The notes under the pieces were generated by a model, which ran no database searches, had not been told where the DNA came from, and saw only the letters and a list, made by a program, of their open reading frames with translations. Both the position numbers and the translations under genes were made by a program. DNA of 64,000 bases from Flavobacterium cellulosilyticum (GTDB taxonomy: Bacteria > Bacteroidota > Bacteroidia > Flavobacteriales > Flavobacteriaceae), in NCBI RefSeq assembly GCF_004349355.1, contig NZ_SMFK01000007.1:110947-174946 (forward strand), written 5' to 3'. How positions within the stretch are numbered: position 1 is the first letter of the stretch; every line of letters starts with the position of its first letter. This document shows, one piece after another, positions 6,889 to 15,974 of the stretch.

Positions 6889-8961
6889 ATGACTTCAAAA
6901 ACAAAACTACTATTCATTTCTTTTTTATTCTTTTTCCTATCAACTTTCGAAATTTCTTCCCAATCATTGAATAATACTATGAAAAATCCATTTCTTGTAG
7001 ACCTCAACATCCCTATTGACTATGCAAAAGTTACCGCCAAAGATGTAGAAGCTTATGCCAATCAATCGGTGAATGATGTCAATACAATGATCGCCTCAAT
7101 CAAGAAACAAAAGTCAGCAACATTTTTAAATGTATTTGGTGCCATGGATGACATTTCTAATAAAATCAGTAAAACATCCAACAATTGCTTTATGCTTTAT
7201 TGGGTTTCTACCGATTCACTCATTCGAGCAAAGGGACTGTCTGGATATCAATTATTAGATTCATTATCCACTAGTATTCATTCTGATAAAGGAATTTATG
7301 ATAAAATGCTCCGTTTCAAATCATCAAAATCATATGCTGCATTAGTAGGCAACAAAAAGATTTTAGTCGATGATGCCATTCTAGATTTCGAACTTTCAGG
7401 AGTGAATTTGAATGACAAAAAGCTATTGAAATTCAAAAAGCTAACCAAAGAAATCAGTCAGCTTTCCTCTCAATATTCGGATAATATGAATGGGTACAAT
7501 GAAAACTTGATTGTAGATGAAAAAGCTGCCGAAGGATTGCCCGAAGCATTTAAAGCCAAATATAAAGTGGCAGAAAACAAATATGAGATTCCAATAATAA
7601 ATGCTACCAACGCAACAATAATGAGTAATGCCACAAACGAAGCAACTAGAAAGGCGTATTATTTTAAATTTTACAACCGAGCTTCCGACAAAAACCTAAG
7701 CATCCTGGATAGTTTAGTTCAAAAACGATATGAATTAGCAACAATTATGGGCTATTCCTCCTATGCAGCTTATAACTTGGTACCAAAAATGGCCAAAGAC
7801 CCCAAAACCGTTTGGGCATTCTTGAATGATTTGGTAAGTCGTTCAAAAGAAAAAGCAAAAGCAGACGTTACAATTTTAGAAAACCAAAAGAAAAAGCAAT
7901 TCCCAAAGGAACAAAACGTTCAAATAAATGCTTGGGATGCTGCCTATTATAAAAACCAAATTTTAAAAGAACAATACAATGTAAATACCGAAGAACTTAG
8001 AGCATATCTTCCCATGAAGCAATGTCTGAAAGGAATGTTTGACATTTATCAAACCTTGTTGGGATTCGAATTTAGAAAAGTAGAAAATCCTTCTGTATGG
8101 TATAAAGAAGTAGAAATGTATGAAGTTTACGAAGGAAACAATCTAAAAGGTCGCTTTTACTTAGATCTTTTTCCTAGGCCAAATAAGGAAACATGGTTTT
8201 ATGGCGTAGGATTGACTCCTGGAAAATTGACACCAAAAGGTTATGAAATACCCGTATCTATGTTGCTGGGTAATTTCACCAAAGCTACCGAGACCACTCC
8301 TTCACTATTGAGTATAAAAGAATTGAATACCTTGTTTCACGAATTTGGACATATTGTTAACGGCATGTCTTATAATGGTGAATTCTCCTCTCAATCTTCT
8401 TCTAAAGCGGATTTCAGCGAAGCAATGTCACAGTTATTTGAAAATTGGCTTTGGAATTATGACATTCTAAGTTCCTTTGCCAAACATTATCAAACGGGCG
8501 AAGTGTTACCAAAAACAACTTTCGACAATATGCTAAAGGCAAAAAATGTCTCTTCTGGTTTATCAGCAATTAGCCAGCAACGAAGCGCACTGTATGACAT
8601 GAATTTATACGACAAATACGACCCAAAAAACCGAATTGCTACCGATCAATTATGGAAGAATCTTGATGACAAATTAGATGTCATGAAGTTTTATGTTGAG
8701 GGCACGCATTATCAAGCCAGTTGGATTCACATTAACACGCATCCGGTTTATTATTACGGTTACTTATGGTCAAATGTATTTGCTGAGGATATGTTTACAG
8801 CATTTGAAAAAAATGGACTCAGAGATCCAAAAACAGGATTACGATACCGTAAATTAATTCTAGCCAATGGCACTCAAAGAGACATCGAGGAAGCCGTAAA
8901 AGAATTCCTAGGACGACCATCCAATAATGAAGCTTACATAAAAAGCCTTGGACTAGAATAA
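6889..8961 (+). CDS. M3 family zinc metallopeptidase (Dcp/oligopeptidase A-like)
   Basis: 690-residue thimet-oligopeptidase-family enzyme that cleaves small peptides. I chose the ATG at 6889 because it gives a clean signal peptide (MTSKTKLLFISFLFFFLSTF...); an in-frame GTG 22 codons upstream does not. The zinc site is H484-E-F-G-H488 with a third ligand probably E511 in DFSEAMSQLFENW. The late region with HYQASWIHINTHPVYYYGYLWS matches the M3 C-terminal fold. A signal peptide suggests periplasmic or membrane-associated peptide breakdown, whereas E. coli Dcp is soluble. It stands alone, between a terminator and a repeat-rich region. Confidence 0.92.
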   Translation: MTSKTKLLFISFLFFFLSTFEISSQSLNNTMKNPFLVDLNIPIDYAKVTAKDVEAYANQSVNDVNTMIASIKKQKSATFLNVFGAMDDISNKISKTSNNCFMLYWVSTDSLIRAKGLSGYQLLDSLSTSIHSDKGIYDKMLRFKSSKSYAALVGNKKILVDDAILDFELSGVNLNDKKLLKFKKLTKEISQLSSQYSDNMNGYNENLIVDEKAAEGLPEAFKAKYKVAENKYEIPIINATNATIMSNATNEATRKAYYFKFYNRASDKNLSILDSLVQKRYELATIMGYSSYAAYNLVPKMAKDPKTVWAFLNDLVSRSKEKAKADVTILENQKKKQFPKEQNVQINAWDAAYYKNQILKEQYNVNTEELRAYLPMKQCLKGMFDIYQTLLGFEFRKVENPSVWYKEVEMYEVYEGNNLKGRFYLDLFPRPNKETWFYGVGLTPGKLTPKGYEIPVSMLLGNFTKATETTPSLLSIKELNTLFHEFGHIVNGMSYNGEFSSQSSSKADFSEAMSQLFENWLWNYDILSSFAKHYQTGEVLPKTTFDNMLKAKNVSSGLSAISQQRSALYDMNLYDKYDPKNRIATDQLWKNLDDKLDVMKFYVEGTHYQASWIHINTHPVYYYGYLWSNVFAEDMFTAFEKNGLRDPKTGLRYRKLILANGTQRDIEEAVKEFLGRPSNNEAYIKSLGLE

Positions 8962-8989
8962 ACAAAAATCAATCTTAATTAAAATTTGG

Positions 8990-9063
8990 GCGTGACCACA
9001 AGGGTCAGGCTGTGCGCTGTATCCACGCCAAAAAGCGTGGGATGCCGCTTCCATCCTTCACGC
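8990..9063 (+). repeat. Structured intergenic repeat element, copy 1
   Basis: GC-richer block closed by GCGTGA (8990-8995) and TCACGC (9058-9063), with inner hairpins TGACC/GGTCA (8993-8997, 9003-9007) and CCACGC/GCGTGG (9023-9028, 9035-9040). The frame CGCTGTATC...hairpin...GGATGCCGCT recurs in reverse orientation at 54548-54636 with a different central hairpin, which marks a dispersed family. Confidence 0.7.
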
Positions 9064-9140
9064 AAGCCGAAACACGAGATAATTAGCAATTTTCATGAAA
9101 AATCTACAAGAAAACAATTATATTTGAATTAAATATAATG

Positions 9141-9219
9141 CGCTATTCAGTTGCGACAATCCACCCAAAATTGGGTGTATATGCGCTACTTTATAGCGAC
9201 TATAAACGAGTTATGCGGC
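9141..9219 (+). repeat. attC-like boundary A upstream of the first accessory gene
   Basis: Region with nested inverted repeats (CACCCAA/TTGGGTG near 9162-9177; GCGCTA/TAGCG arms) ending in GTTATGCGGC at 9210-9219. The GTTATGC end is mirrored by GCATAAC (10022-10028) behind the gene, so the gene is bracketed as in a cassette. Confidence 0.45.
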
Positions 9220-9255
9220 ATTTTAAAGAACAACCAACAACATAGACAACACAAT

Positions 9256-10008
9256 ATGAAAAAAATCATTCCAATATTAATCTTACTTCTGACGACAGTT
9301 GACGGGTTTTCAAAATGTGCATCAAGCGGACTTTATTTTTGGCCGACTAAACAGACAATTAACCAAAACTCAATTTTTGTAATTGACGGCTACGCAACAA
9401 GCCAAAAAATAATTAACGGACTTGGGACAACTTATAAAGTATACTTGAAATCGGACAAGCAGAAAATTAAATTAAACGTTCAAGAACTATTGGTAGGACA
9501 ATTTAGTCTTACACAAGCAATATTAAAACCCGAGACAACTCTTTCCGTTGGACAAGAATATGAATTGGTAATTGAAAATTTAGATGATTTAGAAACTCAA
9601 GTTTATAGGTATAATGACTCAACAAGACAGAGAGAAAAAATCAAATGGACAGTTAAAAATTTCAATGACACTACATCCCCGACTTGGACAAGTAATCCGA
9701 AATTCAAGAATAGCAGTTATAATATGTATGGTTGTGGACCTGCAATTTTTGCGAATTTTACCTATTCTGCTGCAGACAATTCAAAATATTTAATCAAAAC
9801 AACAGTGAAAAACAAATCAACTGGAATTGAAACAACATACTATTTGAAACCGGATGACAAAGTAATTGCTATTGGACACGGTATGTGTTCGGGTGCTTTT
9901 AATTTTGACGGTGGTGACAAATTTGAAGTTGAGTTTAGCTTATTTGACGCTTCAGGCAACTTGACAAAATGGACAGGTGAAAGAATTGAATTTAAACGAC
10001 CAACGTGA
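9256..10008 (+). CDS. Secreted protein of unknown function in a cassette-like unit
   Basis: 250 residues, not recognised. The ATG at 9256 gives a signal peptide (MKKIIPILILLLTTVDGFSK); an earlier in-frame start at 9151 would run through the palindromic boundary and is unlikely. The mature part is polar and beta-rich in appearance and has a few cysteines (KCASSG, MYGCGP, HGMCSG). No lipobox is evident. It lies between inverted GTTATGC and GCATAAC motifs and is followed by a long imperfect palindrome, so it looks like a mobile single-gene unit. Confidence 0.7.
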   Translation: MKKIIPILILLLTTVDGFSKCASSGLYFWPTKQTINQNSIFVIDGYATSQKIINGLGTTYKVYLKSDKQKIKLNVQELLVGQFSLTQAILKPETTLSVGQEYELVIENLDDLETQVYRYNDSTRQREKIKWTVKNFNDTTSPTWTSNPKFKNSSYNMYGCGPAIFANFTYSAADNSKYLIKTTVKNKSTGIETTYYLKPDDKVIAIGHGMCSGAFNFDGGDKFEVEFSLFDASGNLTKWTGERIEFKRPT

Positions 10009-10019
10009 AAGAAAAACGA

Positions 10020-10148
10020 CCGCATAACAGCACCTACCCAAAAGGCGGGGTTTCGTGTTCCAAAGACAGTTTTGTGGTTAATCAAACATTAGCTTTTCAA
10101 ATCAAGTCTTGTGGTAAAAGACCCGCCCTTCGGGTAGCTGCAAACCGT
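10020..10148 (+). repeat. attC-like boundary B, split by the insertion sequence
   Basis: Starts 12 bp after the preceding stop with CCGCATAAC. Arm TACCCAAAAGGCGGG (10035-10049) pairs with CCCGCCCTTCGGGTA (10122-10136) at 13 of 15 positions around a ~70-nt interior. The last part (CCGTTGGTGGCAAGC) was displaced to 11880-11894 by the IS. Rejoined, the site has outer xAAC...GTTx ends like an integron attC. Confidence 0.6.
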
Positions 10149-11879
10149 CAAACTGTCTAAAAACCTCCCTTTCCTTAATTTGTTTTTTTTGTATTAAAAA
10201 TCGTTCAAAAAACTTGTTTCTTACATTCCTTTTCTGTATCTTTAAATAGGTTTAAACCGCTAAAAAGATAGCTTATGAGTAAATTCATTATTGGAACCAA
10301 CAGAAACCAACTCCCGCTTTTTGCAACATCTATTGACGATGCTATTGCGCAAGACAACGAAATCAGACTCATTGATTTATTTGTGGACAGTCTAAAACTA
10401 TCGGATTTTGGATTTAATTTTGAGTTTGTCGAAAACGGAAGACCCGCTTATCACCCTTCGGATTTACTGAAACTATTTATTTACGGTTATCTCAATCGTA
10501 TGCGTTCTTCCAGAACTCTTGAAAAAGAATGCTCCCGCAACATTGAACTGATTTGGCTTATGAAAGGGCTTGTTCCTGACCACAATACTATTTCTAATTT
10601 TCGCAAAGACAATCCTAAAGCCATTGCTCGTGTTTTTCGTGCCACAGTAAAAATGGCAGCTCATTTTGAACTCATTGGAGGAACTTTGGTAGCGGGAGAT
10701 AGTACTAAACTTAGAGCTCAAAACTCTAAGAAAAACAACTTTAATCCTGCAAAAATAGAACGACACATTGCTTATATCGATGCGCGACTCCAAGAATACA
10801 ACGCCGCTTTAGCCAAAGAAGATGGCGATTCTGAAAACAATAAAATCATCACTAAAAAAATTCAGAAACACACTAATCAAAAACAAAAATACATTGAATA
10901 TCAAAATACAATTGACACCACAGGAGTAACTCAAATCTCGACTTCAGATCCTGATAGTCGCCAAATTATGACCCGTAACAATATCTCCGAAGTGGCGTAT
11001 ACCGTGCAAACTGTTGTTGATGCCCAGCACAATATTCCTATTGATTTTAAGGTTACCAATGAAAACGATTCCAAAGCAATGGGCGGTATGCTTCGGCGCA
11101 GCAAAACTATTTTGGGACACAACAACTTCACCGCCATTTACGACAAAGGGTATCACACCGGAAGCGAGTTTAAATACGCTAATATGCTTGGCATTGACGT
11201 TTTGGTAGCCATTCCTGGTGTAGCAGCTCATGCACCAGATTTAGCTTTTGATGTAGAACATTTTAAATACAACAAAGACAACGATTCTTATACTTGCCCT
11301 GCCAATGAAATCCTAACCACAAACGGAAATTGGTACAATAAAACCAATGGGAAATCCATAACCAAAATGAAGCATTACAAAACTGCTGGCTGTTTGTCCT
11401 GCGTATTTTTCTCGCAATGCACCAAAAATAAAAAAGGAAGACTCATTGAGCGTTCCCAGTATGCTGATTTGATATATGAAAACAAAATACGAATGGAAAA
11501 CAACTACGAAATCTATCGCAAACGACAAGCCATTGTAGAACATCCTTACGGCGTTATCAAAAGGCAATGGGGATTTTATTACATCATGACCAAGAAAACA
11601 ATCAAACACGCCTCTGCCGATGTGGGACTCATCTTTACGGCTTACAATCTGCGTAGAATTTTCAATTTAATTGACCAAAATCTTTTAAAACAGTATCTAA
11701 AAATGCTGACTTTATTTGTTCTTGCTATAAGAAGCTTTTTTAAAGCTTTTTACGCGTATACTATTTCTTATCCCAAACTAAATATATATTCTAAAAAATA
11801 TTTAACTGGAGCTTAAATCAACTATTTTTACTCTGAAATTAATTAAAATAACGCAGTTTATAGGTTTTTAGACAAACTG
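10149..11879 (+). mobile_element. IS1182-type insertion sequence
   Basis: A 1731-bp element with one transposase gene. Terminal inverted repeats are CAAACTGTCTAAAAACCT (10149-10166) and the complement of 11862-11879; 15 of 18 positions agree and TGTCTAAAAACCT is identical. CCGT at 10145-10148 is repeated at 11880-11883 as a likely 4-bp target duplication. Removing the element and one CCGT restores a continuous cassette boundary. Confidence 0.85.
10275..11816 (+). CDS. IS1182 family transposase
   Basis: 513-residue DDE transposase, full length. The N-terminal IS1182-type domain includes FEFVENGRPAYHPSDLLKLF and YLNRMRSSRTLEKECSRN. Catalytic acidic residues fit D in VAGDSTKLRAQNS, D in AIYDKGYHTG and E in IVEHPYGVIKRQWGF. 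Four cysteines, C.ACP-like TCPAN and GCLSCVFFSQC, suggest the zinc-ribbon found in this family. The gene reads through without stops and both ends of the element are present, so it may be active. Confidence 0.95.
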   Translation: MSKFIIGTNRNQLPLFATSIDDAIAQDNEIRLIDLFVDSLKLSDFGFNFEFVENGRPAYHPSDLLKLFIYGYLNRMRSSRTLEKECSRNIELIWLMKGLVPDHNTISNFRKDNPKAIARVFRATVKMAAHFELIGGTLVAGDSTKLRAQNSKKNNFNPAKIERHIAYIDARLQEYNAALAKEDGDSENNKIITKKIQKHTNQKQKYIEYQNTIDTTGVTQISTSDPDSRQIMTRNNISEVAYTVQTVVDAQHNIPIDFKVTNENDSKAMGGMLRRSKTILGHNNFTAIYDKGYHTGSEFKYANMLGIDVLVAIPGVAAHAPDLAFDVEHFKYNKDNDSYTCPANEILTTNGNWYNKTNGKSITKMKHYKTAGCLSCVFFSQCTKNKKGRLIERSQYADLIYENKIRMENNYEIYRKRQAIVEHPYGVIKRQWGFYYIMTKKTIKHASADVGLIFTAYNLRRIFNLIDQNLLKQYLKMLTLFVLAIRSFFKAFYAYTISYPKLNIYSKKYLTGA

Positions 11880-11923
11880 CCGTTGGTGGCAAGCAACCCT
11901 AAATAACTAAAAACCTATTTATT

Positions 11924-13225
11924 GTGAAATATATTAAGATAAATTATACCTTTTGGTTATCATTACTTTTATTATTTTCTATATGGATAATAATAAGTGT
12001 TGATTTAGAAATATTACCATTAATTCCCTCAAATTTAAACGTTGAATTAACTTCAAAATTGAATCGGATTTTACTTAATATCTCTTATAGTAATATTGCT
12101 GCTTTTATATTTTTTTGGTTTACAACAACTCTACCAAGGAAAATTAGAATTCAACGTTCTAAGAAAATCATTTCTCGACATGTACATTCTTTGCTTATAC
12201 AGTTATTTAGGATGATTAATCAGATTTTATATGCCTATAAAATTGAAAAAAAAATCGAAGAAGTTCAAGAAAAAGATTTAATTAATTTAAGTGGTAATGT
12301 TCTTAATACTTTCAAAATTTCATATTTATCAACAGAACACTGGAAGCACTTTTGGAAAAAAGGCAAGCAATTTACTGGTAGTATACATCGAGAAGTGGAT
12401 TATCCTGAATCAGTTGTAAATATCTTAAATTCACTACCAAATATAATAGAACAAATTCGTAAAGCAAATCCAAAATTTCAAGTCGATGAATCTTTCGCTG
12501 AAATAATAACTTCCATTGAAACAAATCCATTTTTGGAAACGTATGCAAATAATAAATATCCTTTATTCCTAACTGTAGGCTCAAATGACAATTTATATTC
12601 CCTAATTAATGACTATAAACGATTATATAAACTTAAGTATCAAGATTATCATTTATATTCTTTTTTCAAAATAAGATTCTTTAATACTCAAGAATTAGTT
12701 GACTATGATGAAGAGAATAAAAAACGTCAAAACGAATATTCTTTAAAATTTAGAGCTGCTATCGCACTTAACCCTTGCATAGTTTATAATCCAAGTTATT
12801 TAGACTCAACTGCACTAATTTCTTCAATAAACGCAGGCTTAATTTATAGAAACAATAGTTGGGAAAAGAATTTTTCAATTTCTAAATATGAAAACGATAT
12901 AATTATTCCAAATTTATGTGGATGTATTGTTTTGATAGCTGAAAATATTCCAAAGAATAAAATTATAGAATTTGTTAAAAATTACGAAAACGAAAAATTC
13001 ATAATCCATATAGAATCAAGTATTTACAGAAATACCAGCAAAAAAAAATATAAAAACAAAGAAATCAATTTTGGATATTATAAATTATATTACAGAAAAC
13101 CTGTAAATATTTTTGGAATTGAGTTTTATAAAAAACACCCTACTCGAAAGAAAATAAGTAAATTATGTTTTGTAATTAACCATATGATGCATAACCGAAA
13201 GCCTACCGCTAACACACGTCTGTAG
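11924..13225 (+). CDS. Membrane-anchored protein of unknown function in a cassette-like unit
   Basis: 433 residues, not recognised. The start is GTG at 11924, 30 bp after the cassette boundary; no nearby ATG fits. Two hydrophobic segments (about residues 10-27 and 53-70) are followed by a large hydrophilic, lysine/asparagine-rich domain with many aromatic residues, probably cytoplasmic. Base composition is more AT-rich than in neighbouring housekeeping genes, consistent with acquisition. It is bounded by GTTGGTGG before and GCTAAC plus a long palindrome after. The architecture (two membrane helices and a soluble domain) occurs in some defence and signalling proteins, but nothing specific supports such a role. 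Confidence 0.65.
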   Translation: MKYIKINYTFWLSLLLLFSIWIIISVDLEILPLIPSNLNVELTSKLNRILLNISYSNIAAFIFFWFTTTLPRKIRIQRSKKIISRHVHSLLIQLFRMINQILYAYKIEKKIEEVQEKDLINLSGNVLNTFKISYLSTEHWKHFWKKGKQFTGSIHREVDYPESVVNILNSLPNIIEQIRKANPKFQVDESFAEIITSIETNPFLETYANNKYPLFLTVGSNDNLYSLINDYKRLYKLKYQDYHLYSFFKIRFFNTQELVDYDEENKKRQNEYSLKFRAAIALNPCIVYNPSYLDSTALISSINAGLIYRNNSWEKNFSISKYENDIIIPNLCGCIVLIAENIPKNKIIEFVKNYENEKFIIHIESSIYRNTSKKKYKNKEINFGYYKLYYRKPVNIFGIEFYKKHPTRKKISKLCFVINHMMHNRKPTANTRL

Positions 13226-13328
13226 CCATTTGCGAATTTAGTGGAATTATCGTTTTATTTCGTATTTTCGTTCAGCCGAAAATACTCGTCTTCGTAAGTT
13301 GCAAACGGCTACAGGCGCGGGAACGTTA
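13208..13328 (+). repeat. attC-like boundary C
   Basis: Begins inside the end of the preceding gene with GCTAAC and ends with CGTTA. Arms TGTAGCCATTTGC (13221-13233) and GCAAACGGCTACA (13301-13313) pair at 12 of 13 positions, and an inner perfect hairpin GTATTTTCG/CGAAAATAC (13262-13270, 13277-13285) sits between. Outer TAAC (13210-13213) mirrors GTTA (13325-13328). Confidence 0.6.
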
Positions 13329-13345
13329 CAAAAAAATAATAAAAA

Positions 13346-14209
13346 ATGAATACTAATTTGAAATTAGGTTGGATTGGTCTTGGAAACATGGGAAATCCAA
13401 TGGTGCGAAATTTATTGAAAGCAGGTTTTAAAGTCGCCGTTTATAATCGTACAAAAGACAAAGAAACGCCATTAATCGAAGCTGGCGCAATTCCTGCGAC
13501 TAGTCCACAGGAATTGATGGAAAATTGCGATGTTATAGTGACGATGTTGTCCAATGATGCTGCGGTAAAGGAAGTATTTGAAAGCAAATCAGGCTTATTA
13601 TCAAAAAATAATTCCGAAAAAATAATTATCAACATGAGTACCGTTTCACCTGAAACTTCCCGCTATTTGGCAATGATTAGTAAAAAACATCAAATTGGTT
13701 TTATTGACGCTCCAGTTTCTGGAAGCGTAAAACCTGCACAAGAGGGAACATTGGTCATAATTGTTGGTGGAAATCCAGAAACCTTTGATCTCGTTAAACC
13801 TATTTTTAATGTACTTGGTAAAATTTCAATTTATGTGGGTGTTGCTGGCGTAGCTAGTTCCGCTAAATTGGCTATCAATTATCTCCTTGGGCTTCATCTT
13901 CAAGGATTAGCCGAAACAATATTATTTGCAGAAAATAATGGGGTGAGCAAAGAAAATATGCTATCAATTGTAAACGAAGGTGCCTGTGCAAATGGCATTT
14001 CAAAAATCAAATCTACCTCTATTTTGAATGATTCGTTTCCGGCTGCATTTGCCCTTAAACATCTTGTTAAAGATTTAAAACTGGCCAAAGATGCTGGATT
14101 AGATGCGCCATTAGCCAATCCTTTACTCGAAAGTTACAGCAAAGCACTAAATGAAGGTTTAGGCGAGGACGATGTGATGGCAATTATAAAAAGTCTGAAA
14201 GGAATTTAA
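13346..14209 (+). CDS. NAD(P)-dependent beta-hydroxyacid dehydrogenase (3-hydroxyisobutyrate dehydrogenase family)
   Basis: 287 residues, normal length for the family. N-terminal Rossmann motif GLGNMG (11-16), substrate-binding DAPVSGSVKPAQEGTL, and a helix SSAKLAINYLLGLHLQGLAE whose lysine is the family's catalytic residue. The C-terminal domain SFPAAFALKHLVKDLKLAKDAG fits. The family includes 3-hydroxyisobutyrate, tartronate semialdehyde and glyoxylate/succinic semialdehyde reductases; the exact substrate cannot be read from the sequence. It directly follows a cassette boundary and has no operon partner. Confidence 0.9.
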   Translation: MNTNLKLGWIGLGNMGNPMVRNLLKAGFKVAVYNRTKDKETPLIEAGAIPATSPQELMENCDVIVTMLSNDAAVKEVFESKSGLLSKNNSEKIIINMSTVSPETSRYLAMISKKHQIGFIDAPVSGSVKPAQEGTLVIIVGGNPETFDLVKPIFNVLGKISIYVGVAGVASSAKLAINYLLGLHLQGLAETILFAENNGVSKENMLSIVNEGACANGISKIKSTSILNDSFPAAFALKHLVKDLKLAKDAGLDAPLANPLLESYSKALNEGLGEDDVMAIIKSLKGI

Positions 14210-14261
14210 TCACCAAAAACTGCTAGTGAAAATCAAATTCAAATATAAAAAGTGGTTTTAG

Positions 14262-15974
14262 CTACAACACACGATTGATTTGCGAGAATCGTTTCACGTA
14301 ATATTTCTCTTTAATCGAAGAAATCATAACGCCACTATTTGAGGCGTGAATAAATTTGATATCTCCATTAGCTACTTCCACAACCATTCCAACATGATTA
14401 ATTTGACTCCTTCTACCGGTTTTAAAGAAAATTAAATCTCCTTTTTGAGCATCTTCTTTATTCACAATTACTCCAACTTGAGATTGCTCTATAGATGTTC
14501 TAGGTAATTGAATGTCATAGGTCCCAAATGTAGAGCAAATTAATCCTGAACAATCAAAACCCTCTTTTGTAGTTCCACCTATTCTATATTGAGTTCCAAT
14601 ATTTTCGGATGCCGTTTCAATCAATTGGTCCAAAAAAGCAGCGTCGTGAAATGATTTTGATTTGTTTGCATTTTTATTGATTTCTTCGACTATGATTTTT
14701 TCATTCAAAATATCTTCTTTAAATACTTTGCTGCTGCGAATGACAAGTGTTGATCCAATGGCAAGTTTTTTTGCAATATTTGGATTTTGCTTTTCTAATT
14801 CTATAACTGTAATACCATATTCTTTAGCAATTCCGTATTTGGTCTCCTTTGCTAATACCTCTCGAATATATTCTTTTTCATTGGTTTTAGTTCCTGCATC
14901 CGGAAGTGAAGAAACCGTTATTTGTTTCGCCTTATCACTTTCACTGAGGTCTTTATCTGTTTTTGGTGTTTTTTCTTTACTTACTAGAGTAGTACTGTTT
15001 TGGGTATTGACAGGAATAGAAATTATTTGTCCTCTTTTTAAAGATTGAGATTGTAGTATTGGATTGGCGTTTTTAAGGTCGGCTACTAATATTCCTTTTT
15101 TCTTTGCAATGGAAAACAAGGACTCTTTTGGTAAAACTTTATATTCAGTTCCTGCTATGGAACTATTCTTTTGCAAAGTTGTTTGTATTACTACCGCTTC
15201 TTCCTCTTTAGGAATCGATTTCTCTTTTATAACTGGTGTTGGAGTTTCTTTTAATACAATTTTATCAGAACTTTTTTGAGGGATTTTAATAGTGTGACCA
15301 CTTTTCAAACCCTCTTTTTCTAGATTTTGATTGATTTTATATAACTCATCAACAGTGATTCCGTTTTGTTTGGCAATAGAATACAATGTTTCTTTTGGCA
15401 AAACTTCATAATTTGACAATTCAGTTGAAACATCCGTTTTCTCAATTTGTATCGGTAAGTTTAGCGTCTCTATTTTCGGATTTGTATTATCCTTAATAGT
15501 GTTTTTTGCAGGTAAAATATCCTTTTCGATACTTGTTACTTTATTTGATTTATTGGATACCGATTGTGGAATAGAAATCGTTTGGCCTTTTTTTAATCCT
15601 TCTTGCTCCAGATTTGGATTAGAGGAATACAAGTCTTCTACTTTTACATTATATTGTTTTGCGATTCCGTACAGCGTTTCTTGAGGTAATACTTCATGAG
15701 TTACATCACTAATTTGATTACCTTTTTCAGGTATTGCTTTTTCTAGTTTTGAATTTGAAGATGCAATAGGAATTATCAAAACCGATTTATATTGGATACC
15801 CTTTCTAGCATCAGGATTTAATTCGTAAATTGCTTTTGGACTTACATTATACGTTTTTGCAATTTTACTGATAGTTTCACCTTTTGAAACAGTATGATGC
15901 GTATATTTTTCTTGCGAAAACATATTAATACTATTAAAAAATAAAAAAAGAAACAACCAACTAAAACACTTCAT
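14262..15974 (-). CDS. Multi-LysM NlpC/P60 peptidoglycan endopeptidase
   Basis: 570 residues. A signal peptide (to about residue 20) is followed by five LysM modules near 24-70, 90-135, 190-235, 278-322 and 365-410, each with the pattern VLxxETxxxIAKxxxxxxxxLxxxNPxL, joined by Lys/Thr/Ser-rich linkers. The C-terminal NlpC/P60 domain has catalytic Cys in GFDCSGLICS, His in QINHVGMVV and a polar residue in FIHASNSG. The enzyme should bind peptidoglycan and cleave stem-peptide bonds in the periplasm during growth or division. It converges with the dehydrogenase. Confidence 0.92.
   Translation of the reverse strand: MKCFSWLFLFLFFNSINMFSQEKYTHHTVSKGETISKIAKTYNVSPKAIYELNPDARKGIQYKSVLIIPIASSNSKLEKAIPEKGNQISDVTHEVLPQETLYGIAKQYNVKVEDLYSSNPNLEQEGLKKGQTISIPQSVSNKSNKVTSIEKDILPAKNTIKDNTNPKIETLNLPIQIEKTDVSTELSNYEVLPKETLYSIAKQNGITVDELYKINQNLEKEGLKSGHTIKIPQKSSDKIVLKETPTPVIKEKSIPKEEEAVVIQTTLQKNSSIAGTEYKVLPKESLFSIAKKKGILVADLKNANPILQSQSLKRGQIISIPVNTQNSTTLVSKEKTPKTDKDLSESDKAKQITVSSLPDAGTKTNEKEYIREVLAKETKYGIAKEYGITVIELEKQNPNIAKKLAIGSTLVIRSSKVFKEDILNEKIIVEEINKNANKSKSFHDAAFLDQLIETASENIGTQYRIGGTTKEGFDCSGLICSTFGTYDIQLPRTSIEQSQVGVIVNKEDAQKGDLIFFKTGRRSQINHVGMVVEVANGDIKFIHASNSGVMISSIKEKYYVKRFSQINRVL

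Noticed and set aside
9141..13328. Classical class-type integron
   Set aside because: No integrase or attI was found and the core sites deviate from RYYYAAC/GTTRRRY; kept only as an integron-like hypothesis.
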